Assembly: GCA_035374585.1 (NCBI GenBank)
Contig: DAOSPF010000004.1
Location: forward strand, 17,326 to 81,325
DNA from: JAKPQD01 sp029572965
GTDB lineage: Bacteria; Bacteroidota; Bacteroidia; Bacteroidales; DTGW01
Length of the DNA stretch: 64,000 bases
Direction of reading: 5' to 3'
Shown in pieces: positions 53,571 through 61,941 of the stretch. Position 1 is the stretch's first letter. Every line of letters begins with the position of its first letter. A model generated the notes under the pieces. That model ran no database searches and was not told where the DNA came from. It was given only the letters and a program-made list of their open reading frames with translations. The translations under genes were made by a program, and so were the position numbers.

Positions 53571-53592
53571 CCACAATTTATTTTTAGACAAT

Positions 53593-55539
53593 ATGAATTT
53601 TCGTAGGTTCTTTCCTCGTTTCCAGGCCGAACAATATCTGGTGCTCTTATATCGTATTTTTATTGTTTACTTGCTGTATTCACTTAGTCGGTTAATCTTT
53701 TACCTTTATAATATCGACCATTTCAACAATATTGGGTTTGATAGGCTAATGATTATCTTCGGAGGTGGCTTGAAGTTTGATACAACTGCTATCATTTATA
53801 CCAACCTGTTGTTTATCGTGATGAGTATCCTGCCAATACCGTGGCGGCACAACCAAGGTTACCAAAAAGTATTAAAATATATATTTTTCATTACTAATGG
53901 CATTGGGTTAGTAGCCAATTTTGCGGATATTCCGTATTTCAACTTTGTATTGGAGCGTACTACCATCAAAGTTTTTGCCCAGTTTCAACACGAAACCAAT
54001 ATGGTCCTTTTGTTTATGAGGTTTATTGTTGATTACTGGCCAATTACGGTTTTATATATCTTTTCTATGTTTTTGATGGTTTACCTCTACAACCGGCTTG
54101 ATGTTGGGAAAGCCTTTCCTAAAAAATGGTACTTTTATTATCCATATTCAATAGTTGTTGCCTGCATTGTTATATTATTGTCTATTGCGGGTATCAGGGG
54201 CGACCTGAAACATAGCACAAGGCCTATTACGATGAGCAATGCCGGACAATATGTAAAATCTCCTGCAGAACTGGCTATCGTGCTAAATACCCCGTTCTGT
54301 CTTATTCGTAGTACCGAGGGGGTTGCTTATTCACGTCAAAACTATTTTGCCGATGAAGCATCTCTTGAAAAAGTGTATTTACCAGTGCATTACCCTGATA
54401 CCACAAGGCCTAAGCACCCGGTTAACGTGGTTATCATTATTGTTGAAAGCTTGAATAAAGAGTTTATCGGGAGCTATTACCCAGAAATAGACAATGGCCA
54501 ATACAAAGGCTATGCCCCTTTCCTTGACTCATTACTAAAGCACGCCAGATCATATCAATATTCGTTTGCCAATGGCCGCAAATCTATAGACGCATTGCCT
54601 TCTGTATTAGCTTCTATCCCTGCTATCGAATCTCCTTTTGTCCTTTCACCATATTATAGTAATACCATGACAACATTACCCAATATGCTCAAAAAAATGG
54701 GGTACAAGTCTGCATTATTTCACGGGGCGCCAAACGGATCAATGGGTTTTCTTGCATTTGGGCAACTGGCCGGGGTGGACGAATATTATGGTATGACTGA
54801 ATACAATAACGACAAAGATTTTGATGGTACATGGGGCATTTACGATGAAGAGTTTCTTCAATACATGGCCAATACCATTGATACATTTAGTAAACCATTT
54901 CTGGCCACAGTTTTTACTGTTTCTTCGCATCATCCCTTTAAGCTTCCTGCCAGATATGACAAGCGTTTTGTGTCAAAAGATTTTCCTTTGCAACGTTGCA
55001 TTGAATATACCGACTATTCTATCAAGCGTTTTATGGAAACAGCCTCAAAAATGAAATGGTTCAATAATACACTTTTCGTAATTACGGCTGACCATGTTAG
55101 CCTTAACCAACGTCCTGAGTTTAAAAATGACATTGGATATTTTGCAGTGCCGATAATTTTTTATCATCCGGGAAGTTCACTCAATGGTATAGACAAAAAA
55201 ACCATAGCCCAGCAAATAGACATATTACCAACAGTTGCCAATTATATAGGTTATCCTGAACCTTACTTCTCGTTTGGGCAAGATTTATTCAATCCTCCAG
55301 CCAACAAATTTGCCGTGAACAACCTGGACGATATTTTTCGATTTTATCAGGATGGTTATTTGTTTATGTTTAACGCTAAAGGGCCTTTTCATTTATACAA
55401 CATGATAGAAGACCCGCTTCTTACAAAGGATTTGCTTGGCAAAGAGCCTAAAATTCAGGAAAAACTTGAGCTTACAGCTAAAGCTTTTATTCAACAGTAT
55501 AAAAACCGTATGCTGGATAATAAAATCAGTTTAAAATAA
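53593..55539 (+). CDS. LtaS-family sulfatase-fold membrane enzyme
   Basis: 648 residues: about five transmembrane helices in the first 230 residues (IFIVYLLYSLSRLIFYLY, LLFIVMSILPIPW, FMRFIVDYWPITVLYIFSMFLMVYLY, YSIVVACIVILLSIAG), then an extracytoplasmic sulfatase-fold catalytic domain. Its motifs are VNVVIIIVESLNKEFIGSYYPE (metal Glu), SFANGRKSIDALPSVLASIPAI with the nucleophile position as Ser, SALFHGAPNGSMGF, FDGTWGIYDEEFLQYM, ITADHVS and YFAVPIIFYHPGS. In Gram-positive bacteria LtaS makes lipoteichoic acid; in Bacteroidota homologues the product is unclear, and glycerol- or ethanolamine-phosphate transfer to envelope glycans is a reasonable guess. Monocistronic. Confidence 0.85.
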   Translation: MNFRRFFPRFQAEQYLVLLYRIFIVYLLYSLSRLIFYLYNIDHFNNIGFDRLMIIFGGGLKFDTTAIIYTNLLFIVMSILPIPWRHNQGYQKVLKYIFFITNGIGLVANFADIPYFNFVLERTTIKVFAQFQHETNMVLLFMRFIVDYWPITVLYIFSMFLMVYLYNRLDVGKAFPKKWYFYYPYSIVVACIVILLSIAGIRGDLKHSTRPITMSNAGQYVKSPAELAIVLNTPFCLIRSTEGVAYSRQNYFADEASLEKVYLPVHYPDTTRPKHPVNVVIIIVESLNKEFIGSYYPEIDNGQYKGYAPFLDSLLKHARSYQYSFANGRKSIDALPSVLASIPAIESPFVLSPYYSNTMTTLPNMLKKMGYKSALFHGAPNGSMGFLAFGQLAGVDEYYGMTEYNNDKDFDGTWGIYDEEFLQYMANTIDTFSKPFLATVFTVSSHHPFKLPARYDKRFVSKDFPLQRCIEYTDYSIKRFMETASKMKWFNNTLFVITADHVSLNQRPEFKNDIGYFAVPIIFYHPGSSLNGIDKKTIAQQIDILPTVANYIGYPEPYFSFGQDLFNPPANKFAVNNLDDIFRFYQDGYLFMFNAKGPFHLYNMIEDPLLTKDLLGKEPKIQEKLELTAKAFIQQYKNRMLDNKISLK

Positions 55540-55607
55540 AACTTTTGTTTTTCAACACTTAGCCTCTTATCCCCTGAAAGAAGGATTTTTATGCAGATAT
55601 TTACTGT

Positions 55608-55615
55608 TATTTTTG
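55608..55615 (+). promoter_or_regulatory. -7 promoter element (TATTTTTG) of the kinase-regulator operon
   Basis: TATTTTTG lies 20 nt before the histidine kinase start. The -33 position is not clear. Confidence 0.4.
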
Positions 55616-55634
55616 TAATAATGGTAAAAAAAAT

Positions 55635-57461
55635 ATGCGGTTTGGACTAATTCTGCTTGGGTTGCAGTTTTGCTTTAATGTTGGCTTGTTTGCGCAAGAT
55701 AAAAATACTCATTTCTCAATTTTGAGAAATGATATTATCCGTTGTATGGATAAAAAACTTGATTCTGCATTTTTCTATGCCGAGCAGCTGGAAAAAGACG
55801 CATCAAAATCTAAACGTCCCGACTATGTAAGCATTGCTTTACAATATAAAGGTAAAATCAATATCCGGCGTGAAGAGTTTAGTACTGCTACCGGCTACTT
55901 TATTGATGCACTTAGAATTGAACAAGCCAGAAATAATGAAGCCCAAATTGCTGAAATAAAATTCATGCTTGGATATATTTTTTATCTGATGGAAAAATAC
56001 GAAAAATCCAAAGGATACTATCAAGCTGCGTTGGAATTTTATTTGAAAAACAAAGATAGCCTTGGAATGGCAAAAACATATTCGCACATAGGTAATCTTG
56101 AAACTTCCAGGGAGTATTGCGAGAATCGTTCTATACCTCAAAAAGCAGAGGATTATTATCTTGGCATTAATTTTTATAAAAAGTCATTGGAAATAGCCCA
56201 TAAAATAGGGAATAAAGAAGGCGAGGGAATAGCATATCATAACATTGGCAATACATACAGAAAACTCGAAAAGCCTGGTTTGGCCATTTCTTATCTATTA
56301 AAAGCAAAACAGCTTTATGCTGAGATTCATGACACAAACAGACTAATGGGCTTAAAGCGCCCTTTGAGCATGGTTTATTCAATGATTGGGCAACATCGGC
56401 AAGCCATTTGCGAACTAACAGAATGTATTGATTACAGCGTTAAAAACAACCAATTGCAGGGTATTCAGTTTTTGTACGAAGATTTGGCCTACATATACGA
56501 ACGCGCTGGTGATTATAAACGTTCCAAAGAGAATTATGTCATTTATATGACCATTCGGGATTCAATTTATAACAGCGAAAAGACTCATAAAATTTTTGAG
56601 CTTGAAACCCGCTATAATACTGTTCAACAAGAAAAGCAGATAATGAAACTTACTGCCCAAAAGAAATTGCAAAGAGCTTATCTGGGCATATCTGTTGTAA
56701 TAATACTTTTATTGTTAGGGTTAGGTTACTTTATTTACAAAGCACTAAAAAATAAAAGAGTTTTGGCCGAAAGGAACCTCGAAATCCATGAGCAAAGGCT
56801 GGTTCAGCTTGAAAAAGATCATAAAATATTAGCCTCTCAACTTATCATTAAGGGTGAAGAAACAGAGCGTCAGCGCTTGGCCCGCGACCTTCACGACGGT
56901 TTGGGAGGTATGTTGTCGGGAGTAAAGTTATCACTTAGCAGTATGAAAGGCAATGCCATTGTTTCAGAGCAATCGGCCAAAGAATTTGACCATGCCCTAA
57001 ATATGCTTGATGCATCAATTAAAGAACTTAGGAGGGTGGCACATAACATGATGCCTGAGGCCCTTATACGTAGTGGACTTAAAGATGCGCTATCAGACTT
57101 TTGTGCTTCATTAAACGAATCGTGCCAGATGAACATCAGTTTTCAGTTTGTGGGTGCGTTTCAACGCATTAAACCTGAGCTTGAAATCAATAGTTTTCGC
57201 ATTGTACAGGAGCTAGTCAACAATGCTCTTAAACACTCACAAGCCACAGAGCTTGTTGTTCAGATGATTCAGGAACAAGATCGCTTATGCCTTATTGTTC
57301 AGGATAATGGTATTGGGTTTGGCCCTGAAATAGCCAAACTTCAGAAAGGAATGGGTATTGACAGTGTAAAGTCACGGGTAGAGCTTATGAATGGTTCTAT
57401 TGACGTAGCCTCAAAGCCTCGACAAGGTGTTGAATACACTATAGAATTTTCTTTATTATAA
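55635..57461 (+). CDS. TPR-type sensor histidine kinase, NarL-family partner
   Basis: 608 residues: signal peptide (ends LFAQD), a periplasmic TPR sensor (about 60-325), one transmembrane helix (349-369), a short coiled coil (about 370-400), then HisKA_3 with phospho-acceptor His420 in LARDLHDGLGGMLSGVKL. The HATPase has FRIVQELVNNALKHSQA (N-box), VQDNGIGFGPE (G1) and GMGIDSVKSRVELMNGSI (G2). This is the Bacteroidota NarX/DesK-like kinase plan. The response-regulator gene starts 111 nt later. The signal is unknown. Confidence 0.92.
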   Translation: MRFGLILLGLQFCFNVGLFAQDKNTHFSILRNDIIRCMDKKLDSAFFYAEQLEKDASKSKRPDYVSIALQYKGKINIRREEFSTATGYFIDALRIEQARNNEAQIAEIKFMLGYIFYLMEKYEKSKGYYQAALEFYLKNKDSLGMAKTYSHIGNLETSREYCENRSIPQKAEDYYLGINFYKKSLEIAHKIGNKEGEGIAYHNIGNTYRKLEKPGLAISYLLKAKQLYAEIHDTNRLMGLKRPLSMVYSMIGQHRQAICELTECIDYSVKNNQLQGIQFLYEDLAYIYERAGDYKRSKENYVIYMTIRDSIYNSEKTHKIFELETRYNTVQQEKQIMKLTAQKKLQRAYLGISVVIILLLLGLGYFIYKALKNKRVLAERNLEIHEQRLVQLEKDHKILASQLIIKGEETERQRLARDLHDGLGGMLSGVKLSLSSMKGNAIVSEQSAKEFDHALNMLDASIKELRRVAHNMMPEALIRSGLKDALSDFCASLNESCQMNISFQFVGAFQRIKPELEINSFRIVQELVNNALKHSQATELVVQMIQEQDRLCLIVQDNGIGFGPEIAKLQKGMGIDSVKSRVELMNGSIDVASKPRQGVEYTIEFSLL

Positions 57462-57571
57462 GTCTAAATGGCTAACTTTATTGACAATCACAGAGATAAC
57501 CCCAAGTTTGGTATGTAAAATCTTGGCAGCATGCTGAAAAATATGTATGTTTGTTACATATTTTTTAAAAT

Positions 57572-58180
57572 ATGTCCCAAATCTTAATTGTTGACGATCA
57601 TCCTGTAGTTGTTGAAGGTTTACAAAAGCTTGTAACAGACAAGAAAATTGCCCGGGAGTGCATTGTGGCATTTTCGTGTGCCGAATGTTTAAAAATCATT
57701 GACATCTATACCCCTGATCTGATATTACTTGACTATCAATTGCCTGATGGCAATGGAATTAATTTGTGCTCGCAGATTTTAAAAAAAATGCCAGAAGCTA
57801 AAATTCTTGCCATCAGCTCTTTCAAAGAACTAAGCCTCGTAAAGCAGATGATTGCTGGCGGGGCATTGGGCTATGTTTTGAAAAATGCCTCTGATGTTGA
57901 GATAGAAGAGGCTATACGCAAAGTATTGGCTGGTAAAAAATATCTTAGCGATGACATTGCCGAAAGCATGCAGCATGCAGATAGCAATTTTATTCTCACA
58001 CGTCGCGAATTGGAAATTTTACACTTCATAGCCGATGGCTTTACCAATCCAGAGATAGCCGAAAAGCTTTTTATCAGCCCTCTTACCGTAGATAGTCATC
58101 GTAAAAACCTGATTGTTAAGCTTAACGCAAAAAATACCGCTATGCTGATCAAAGTGGCTGCTCAAAAAGGGTTTTTGTGA
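57572..58180 (+). CDS. NarL/LuxR-family response regulator
   Basis: 202 residues. Receiver: acidic pair DD (residues 8-9), phospho-Asp54 in LILLDYQLPDGNG, Ser82-83 and Lys104 in YVLKNAS. The C-terminal LuxR-type helix-turn-helix (about 140-202) is LTRRELEILHFIADGFTNPEIAEKLFISPLTVDSHRKNLIVKLNAKN. It receives phosphate from the upstream kinase and binds DNA. A lipoprotein gene follows 24 nt later, possibly its co-transcribed neighbour. Confidence 0.93.
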   Translation: MSQILIVDDHPVVVEGLQKLVTDKKIARECIVAFSCAECLKIIDIYTPDLILLDYQLPDGNGINLCSQILKKMPEAKILAISSFKELSLVKQMIAGGALGYVLKNASDVEIEEAIRKVLAGKKYLSDDIAESMQHADSNFILTRRELEILHFIADGFTNPEIAEKLFISPLTVDSHRKNLIVKLNAKNTAMLIKVAAQKGFL

Positions 58181-58203
58181 TAATTTTTTAAAACTATGCA
58201 AAA

Positions 58204-58722
58204 ATGAAGAAATTTATAATAAAAAACATTTACAAAGCTTTTATTCTTTTGGGTATTATCATTGCAGCATGTAACAAACAGCCTGTCAATATTGTCAATC
58301 AAAAGGTAAATATCCGATACGACTCGTTAAACTTTATTTCTTTGGCTGATACTATTGTTTGCGATATGGTAATAAAGAACCCCGACAAAGATGACAAATG
58401 GACAGAAGAATGTTTGCAGCAGCTCCAACGTAAAAAACTTATAGACACTTTATTTTATCAGGTTTATAACAACGAATTACAGGTTTTGGATTATTATACC
58501 AATACTACACTTTGCCCGTCTGAAATAAGAAAAATAGAAAAGGAATTTTCCAATAACCGCGATTTAATTGGCAAAATCCAGTTTCGCGAAACCTGGATGT
58601 ACGATGTTAAAAACAAAGTCTTTATTAAAAAAGTTCATTCGATGATCCTTGGTTACGAAACATTTGATGATAAAGGGTTTGTAAAAGGATATAAACCTCT
58701 TTTCAAGATAATGCTGCCATAA
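58204..58722 (+). CDS. hypothetical lipoprotein, 172 residues
   Basis: A lipobox at IIAAC (Cys about 23) is followed by NKQPVNIVNQKVNIRYDSLNFISLADTIVCDMVIKNPDKDDKWTEECLQQLQRKKLIDTLFYQVYNNE, a moderate-sized, basic and acidic domain with no recognised family. It ends near YKPLFKIMLP. It shares orientation with the kinase-regulator pair and is 24 nt after the regulator, so it is likely co-transcribed. Function unknown; an accessory sensor of the same system is possible. Confidence 0.6.
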   Translation: MKKFIIKNIYKAFILLGIIIAACNKQPVNIVNQKVNIRYDSLNFISLADTIVCDMVIKNPDKDDKWTEECLQQLQRKKLIDTLFYQVYNNELQVLDYYTNTTLCPSEIRKIEKEFSNNRDLIGKIQFRETWMYDVKNKVFIKKVHSMILGYETFDDKGFVKGYKPLFKIMLP

Positions 58723-58725
58723 AGA

Positions 58726-58748
58726 AGCCCCGCTAACCAGGCGGGGCT
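58726..58748. terminator. hairpin at the end of the lipoprotein gene
   Basis: AGCCCCGC (58726-58733) pairs with GCGGGGCT (58741-58748) over a 7-nt loop. On the minus strand it is followed by TTCTTTATGG, a weak T run; on the plus strand the following bases are not T-rich. It is the terminator-like part of the first duplicated unit. Confidence 0.6.
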
Positions 58749-58765
58749 CATAAACCAAATATTAA

Positions 58766-58829
58766 CCAAAAAAAACCAAAAAAACCAAAAAAACCAAAAA
58801 AACCAAAAAAACCAAAAAAACCAAAAACA
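58766..58829. repeat. 9-bp tandem repeat CCAAAAAAA, about six copies
   Basis: CC occurs at 58766, 58776, 58785, 58794, 58803, 58812 and 58821, that is with 9-bp steps after the first (10 bp). The equivalent position in the second unit has only degenerate CCAA/CCTAA runs. It is a simple-sequence repeat in non-coding DNA. Confidence 0.85.
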
Positions 58830-58959
58830 AAACTAACTACTAACTAACATAACTAATTATACTACAAAAATAAGGTTGCAAACCCTAAGATTTTAGTTAA
58901 TAAATGTTGGTTTTCAGGTTTTTACATATTTTAACAATTCTATTCTGAATAGTTTGCAT

Positions 58960-59051
58960 TAAAAAAGAAAAACCCCGCTTCAAGAGCGGGGCCCCACCTA
59001 AACCAATTATTAACCAAATAAAAACCTAAACAAAAACTAACTACTAACTAA
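58960..59051 (-). ncRNA. candidate small RNA unit 2, minus strand
   Basis: On the minus strand a -7 box TAATTTTG (59058-59065) precedes a leader that contains GTTAGTTAGTAGTTAGTT, then a short GGTT-rich stretch and a strong CCCCGC/GCGGGG hairpin (58973-58991) followed by TTTTTCTTTTTT. This is the better-formed unit, with a full intrinsic terminator. It is about 90 nt long and inferred only from sequence. Confidence 0.4.
58973..58991 (-). terminator. terminator of candidate small RNA unit 2
   Basis: CCCCGC (58973-58978) pairs with GCGGGG (58986-58991) over a 7-nt loop, and the minus-strand product runs into TTTTTCTTTTTT. Confidence 0.7.
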
Positions 59052-59155
59052 CTACAGCAAAATTAATATCTAAATATCCGAAATTTTTGTTAATAAATGT
59101 TGGTTTATAGCATTTTACAAATATTAACAATTCTATTTTTGTCAAATTTTTCTAT

Positions 59156-59692
59156 TTACCTTTCTTCAATCTTCAGGTCGCCAAATACCACATCTGCTTT
59201 AATTTCTAAATAAGGGTTATTCACATCCAGGCTGTCAGACTCGTATATTGTGGTACCAAACGAAGTTGAATTGCCATTTGGCAGGTGTGCACCCGAAAAA
59301 ACAGCATCAACATTTATTTTTACAGGAAAACTTTTGTCAACAATAACCACTGAACTTCCAAAAACAGTGGAGATTTTAACCTTCCCGCCTTCTCTTTTAG
59401 CTTGTACCCCCCGCAAATCAATAACACCCTTACTGAAAACCACTGAATATTCCTTCCCCGGTTCAATATTGTCAAATGAAGACTCGCCAAACACTACCTC
59501 AGTATCTGTTTTGTGTCTTGAGAAAGGATGAAAACTCTTGCCAACAATTATTTTTATCCCAATGTATATAAAAATAAAAGCTACTATCAACCTGAATATT
59601 GGAAAATCAATATTAAAAACAATTTTTATTATCAGGCTTATACCAATTACTATCAGTAATAAACCCCAAAACATCCCTGAACTCATTTTCAT
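59156..59692 (-). CDS. LiaF/LiaI-like membrane protein
   Basis: 178 residues. Two N-terminal hydrophobic helices (about 7-50: GLLLIVIGISLIIKIV, IVAFIFIYIGIKIIVG) match the LiaI/LiaF-type transmembrane region, and the C-terminal part (about 65-178) is the LiaF-like beta-rich domain: VVFGESSFDNIEPGKEYSVVFSKGVIDLRG, GGKVKISTVFGSSVVIV, VKINVDAVFSGAHLPNG, LEIKADVVFGDLKIEER. In Firmicutes LiaF-type proteins modulate envelope stress sensing. Here it is monocistronic and no LiaRS pair is adjacent, although the TPR kinase pair lies 1 kb away. Role uncertain. Confidence 0.75.
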   Translation of the reverse strand: MKMSSGMFWGLLLIVIGISLIIKIVFNIDFPIFRLIVAFIFIYIGIKIIVGKSFHPFSRHKTDTEVVFGESSFDNIEPGKEYSVVFSKGVIDLRGVQAKREGGKVKISTVFGSSVVIVDKSFPVKINVDAVFSGAHLPNGNSTSFGTTIYESDSLDVNNPYLEIKADVVFGDLKIEER

Positions 59693-59925
59693 TTTATTTA
59701 ATGTTTAAAATTATTTTTTATCAAAAGTATTATCCAGAATATATTGAATTCAATAATCTTTCGGCGAATAACTTAATTTTACCGACCAAAAAGCTTAATC
59801 CGGGCAAATGTCATTTTGTCGTTTTTGGGGTTTTGGCAAAAGTTTTGATAAACATATACCGATAGTAAACCATAGTTTATACGTCAAAATAAATGGTATT
59901 AACATATTAAAATTACACATATAAT

Positions 59926-60516
59926 ATGAAAAAGGCAAAGCATGAAGAGGTGAAAATGGAAAATGATGCTCAGCAACCAACAGGCACTGACAATATTTCA
60001 GCACAACAAAATGAACAAATGACAGAACAAAATTCTAATAATGCTGAAGATGTTGAAAAAACTGAGGCTTCAGTTGCTCAGTTTGAAAAAGAAGCGGCCG
60101 AATGGAAAGACAAGTACATGCGTTTATCTGCAGAATTTGACAACTACCGTAAACGCACTCTCAAAGAAAAAATGGACCTTACAAAATATGCTGGCGAAGA
60201 AATGCTTAAAAGCCTTTTGCCTGTAGTGGATGATTTTGAAAGAGGCCTTGCTACATTAGAACAAAGCAACGATATTGATGCTGTAAAGCAGGGTATAGAG
60301 CTTATATATGCAAAGTTCATTAGCTTTATACAGCAAAAAGGCCTGAAAGAAATCGAAGCTAAGAATCTGCCGTTTGATACTGACTTTCATGAAGCTGTTA
60401 CTAAAATACCGGTGGAAGATAAAGAAATGTCAGGTAAAGTAGTAGATGTTATTCAAAAAGGATATTTGTTGGACGAGAAGGTTGTGCGTTTTGCTAAAGT
60501 TGTTGTAGGCGAATAA
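59926..60516 (+). CDS. grpE: nucleotide exchange factor GrpE
   Basis: Drives ADP release from DnaK. 196 residues: an acidic, low-complexity N-terminus (about 1-50), a long coiled-coil helix (EKTEASVAQFEKEAAEWKDKYMRLSAEFDNYRKRTLKEK), four-helix bundle segment (LLPVVDDFERGL) and the C-terminal beta domain, with the conserved signature DFHEAVTKIPVEDKEMSGKVVDVIQKGYLLDEKVVRFAKVVVG. It starts an operon with dnaJ 27 nt later. Confidence 0.95.
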   Translation: MKKAKHEEVKMENDAQQPTGTDNISAQQNEQMTEQNSNNAEDVEKTEASVAQFEKEAAEWKDKYMRLSAEFDNYRKRTLKEKMDLTKYAGEEMLKSLLPVVDDFERGLATLEQSNDIDAVKQGIELIYAKFISFIQQKGLKEIEAKNLPFDTDFHEAVTKIPVEDKEMSGKVVDVIQKGYLLDEKVVRFAKVVVGE

Positions 60517-60543
60517 GTCTGTGGCCATTTAAAAAAATTGAAC

Positions 60544-61695
60544 ATGTCGAAAAAAGATTATTACGAAGTACTTGAGGTACCAAAGAATGCTACCAAAGAC
60601 GAAATTAAAAAAGCTTATAGGCAGCATGCCCTCAAATATCATCCTGACCGCAACCCGGGAGATAAGGCTGCTGAAGAAAAATTCAAAGAAGCAGCAGAAG
60701 CATACGAGGTTCTTAGTGATGACGAAAAGCGTGCCCGTTATGACCGTTATGGCCATGCTGGAGTAGGAGGCGCTTCAGGAGCAGGAGGCTTTGGAGGGGG
60801 CGGAATGTCTATGGAAGACATTTTCTCGCACTTTGGTGATATATTTGGAGGGCACTTTGGAGGTTTTGGTTTTGGTAGCAGCTCATATCAAGGCCAACGC
60901 GTTAGCAAAGGCCAAAATTTGCGTGTAAAAGTTAAGCTTACACTTGAAGAAATTGCAACAGGCGTTGAAAAGAAAATTAAAGTAAATAAATACGTACAAT
61001 GTAGCAGTTGTAATGGTAGTGGTGCCGCCAAAGGTTCATCACATACTACCTGCAGTACCTGTCATGGACAAGGCGTTGTGACCAAAATTACAAACACCTT
61101 TCTTGGACAAATGCAGTCCACTTCTCCATGTCCCAGTTGCGGCGGCGAAGGTAAAATTATTACTCAAAAGTGTACCCGTTGCTATGGCGAGGGCATTGTA
61201 AAAGAAGATGAGATAATAACTATCAAAATTCCTGCCGGTGTTGCCGAAGGGATGCAAATGACAGTACAGGGCAAAGGCAATGCTGCCCGTCGTGGAGGTA
61301 TCAATGGAGATATGATAGTTACATTTGCCGAAGAAAAACACCCCGAACTGTTGCGCGATGGTAATGACCTTTATTTCAGTTTATTTGTAACGTTTCCTGT
61401 TGCTGCACTTGGAGGGACTGTAGAGGTGCCTACCCTGGAAGGTAAAGTGAAAATCAAAATAGAACCCGGAACCCAGCCGGGTAAACTTCTGCGTCTTAAA
61501 GGTAAAGGTCTTCCTGAAGTAAACGGATACGGCAAAGGAGATTTGCTGGTGCATATCAACGTATGGATACCTAAAAACCTGACTAAAGACGAGAGAAGGA
61601 TTATAGAAAAATTTGCAGAATCAAGCAATTTTGATCCAAAACCAGAGAAAGACGAGAAAAACTTTTTTGAAAAAATCAGAAACCTGTTTGAATAG
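60544..61695 (+). CDS. dnaJ: chaperone DnaJ
   Basis: Stimulates DnaK and hands over clients. The ATG at 60544 (MSKKDYYEVL) is preferred to the TTG six bases before. 383 residues: J domain (1-70) with HPD at 33-35 (KYHPDRNPG), a Gly/Phe-rich linker (about 73-120), four zinc motifs CSSCNGSG, CSTCHGQG, CPSCGGEG and CTRCYGEG (about 155-220), then the C-terminal client-binding domains. It is in an operon with grpE; a long hairpin follows. Confidence 0.97.
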   Translation: MSKKDYYEVLEVPKNATKDEIKKAYRQHALKYHPDRNPGDKAAEEKFKEAAEAYEVLSDDEKRARYDRYGHAGVGGASGAGGFGGGGMSMEDIFSHFGDIFGGHFGGFGFGSSSYQGQRVSKGQNLRVKVKLTLEEIATGVEKKIKVNKYVQCSSCNGSGAAKGSSHTTCSTCHGQGVVTKITNTFLGQMQSTSPCPSCGGEGKIITQKCTRCYGEGIVKEDEIITIKIPAGVAEGMQMTVQGKGNAARRGGINGDMIVTFAEEKHPELLRDGNDLYFSLFVTFPVAALGGTVEVPTLEGKVKIKIEPGTQPGKLLRLKGKGLPEVNGYGKGDLLVHINVWIPKNLTKDERRIIEKFAESSNFDPKPEKDEKNFFEKIRNLFE

Positions 61696-61710
61696 ACTGG
61701 TATAAAAAAG

Positions 61711-61791
61711 AACGAGGCTGTATTTTATGTTACAAAATGAACCATCAATCAAAATCGGTTACTGGTTTGTCACACAAAATACAGCCTCGTT
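61711..61791 (+). terminator. terminator of grpE-dnaJ with long 16-bp stem
   Basis: AACGAGGCTGTATTTT (61711-61726) pairs perfectly with AAAATACAGCCTCGTT (61776-61791); the loop is 49 nt and partly complementary itself (TGT with ACA next to the stem). The plus strand continues TTTGTG. The stem is unusually long for a bacterial terminator. Confidence 0.6.
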
Positions 61792-61796
61792 TTGTG

Positions 61797-61867
61797 AGGT
61801 CGGTGGCGGATTCGAACCGCCGTTCACGGTTTTGCAGACCGGTGCCTAGCCACTCGGCCAACCGACC
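61797..61867 (-). tRNA. tRNA-Cys (anticodon GCA)
   Basis: Minus-strand cloverleaf: acceptor GGTCGGT with ACCGACC (61861-61867 and 61798-61804), T arm GGCGG-TTCGAAT-CCGCC, D arm around GGCCGAGTGGCTAGGC, and anticodon loop CTGCAAA with GCA for Cys. The first pair of the anticodon stem is a mismatch (C27-T43). The discriminator base is U73, the one expected for tRNA-Cys. CCA is not encoded. Confidence 0.93.
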
Positions 61868-61880
61868 GTTTGTAGGGCTG

Positions 61881-61888
61881 CAAAGGTA
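61881..61888 (-). promoter_or_regulatory. -7 promoter element (TACCTTTG) of tRNA-Cys
   Basis: TACCTTTG on the minus strand, identical to the one before tRNA-Glu, lies 13 nt before the mature tRNA-Cys start. Confidence 0.6.
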
Positions 61889-61941
61889 AAACCTTTTTTA
61901 AAGTTTTAAAACTTTTGTCCTACTTTTTTATTTTTTATTTA

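Larger units (their letters stand above)
53129..53592. other. 464-bp intergenic region between divergent gmhA and LtaS-like genes
   Basis: Holds the second copy of the 40-bp element (53207-53246), a 140-bp MITE-like element (53357-53496), and the promoter of the LtaS-like gene (53544-53570). No classical gene is present. A 42-codon minus-strand frame (53083-53211) begins at the edge of the 40-bp element. Confidence 0.65.
58718..58858 (-). ncRNA. candidate small RNA unit 1, minus strand
   Basis: Read on the minus strand: a -7 box TATTTTTG (58865-58872), then a leader containing GTTAGTTAGTAGTTAGTT, then the GGTTTTTTT tandem run (58766-58829), then the GCCCCGC/GCGGGGC hairpin with TTCTTTATG. 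A second, similar unit follows at 58960-59051. No coding frame is visible. A transcript of about 140 nt is inferred. Confidence 0.35.
58723..59155. other. 433-bp gene-free region between convergent genes, holding two tandem units
   Basis: The two genes around it converge (lipoprotein on plus, LiaF-like on minus). The region contains two copies of one layout: a GC-rich hairpin, AACCAA-type runs, the AACTAACTACTAACTAAC block, and a TAATAAATGTTGGTT block followed by TTTTACA..ATTAACAATTCTATT. No ORF is supported. Confidence 0.7.

Noticed and set aside
58766..58829. CRISPR array
   Set aside because: Repeat unit is only 9 bp with no spacers, and no cas genes are present; it is a simple tandem repeat.
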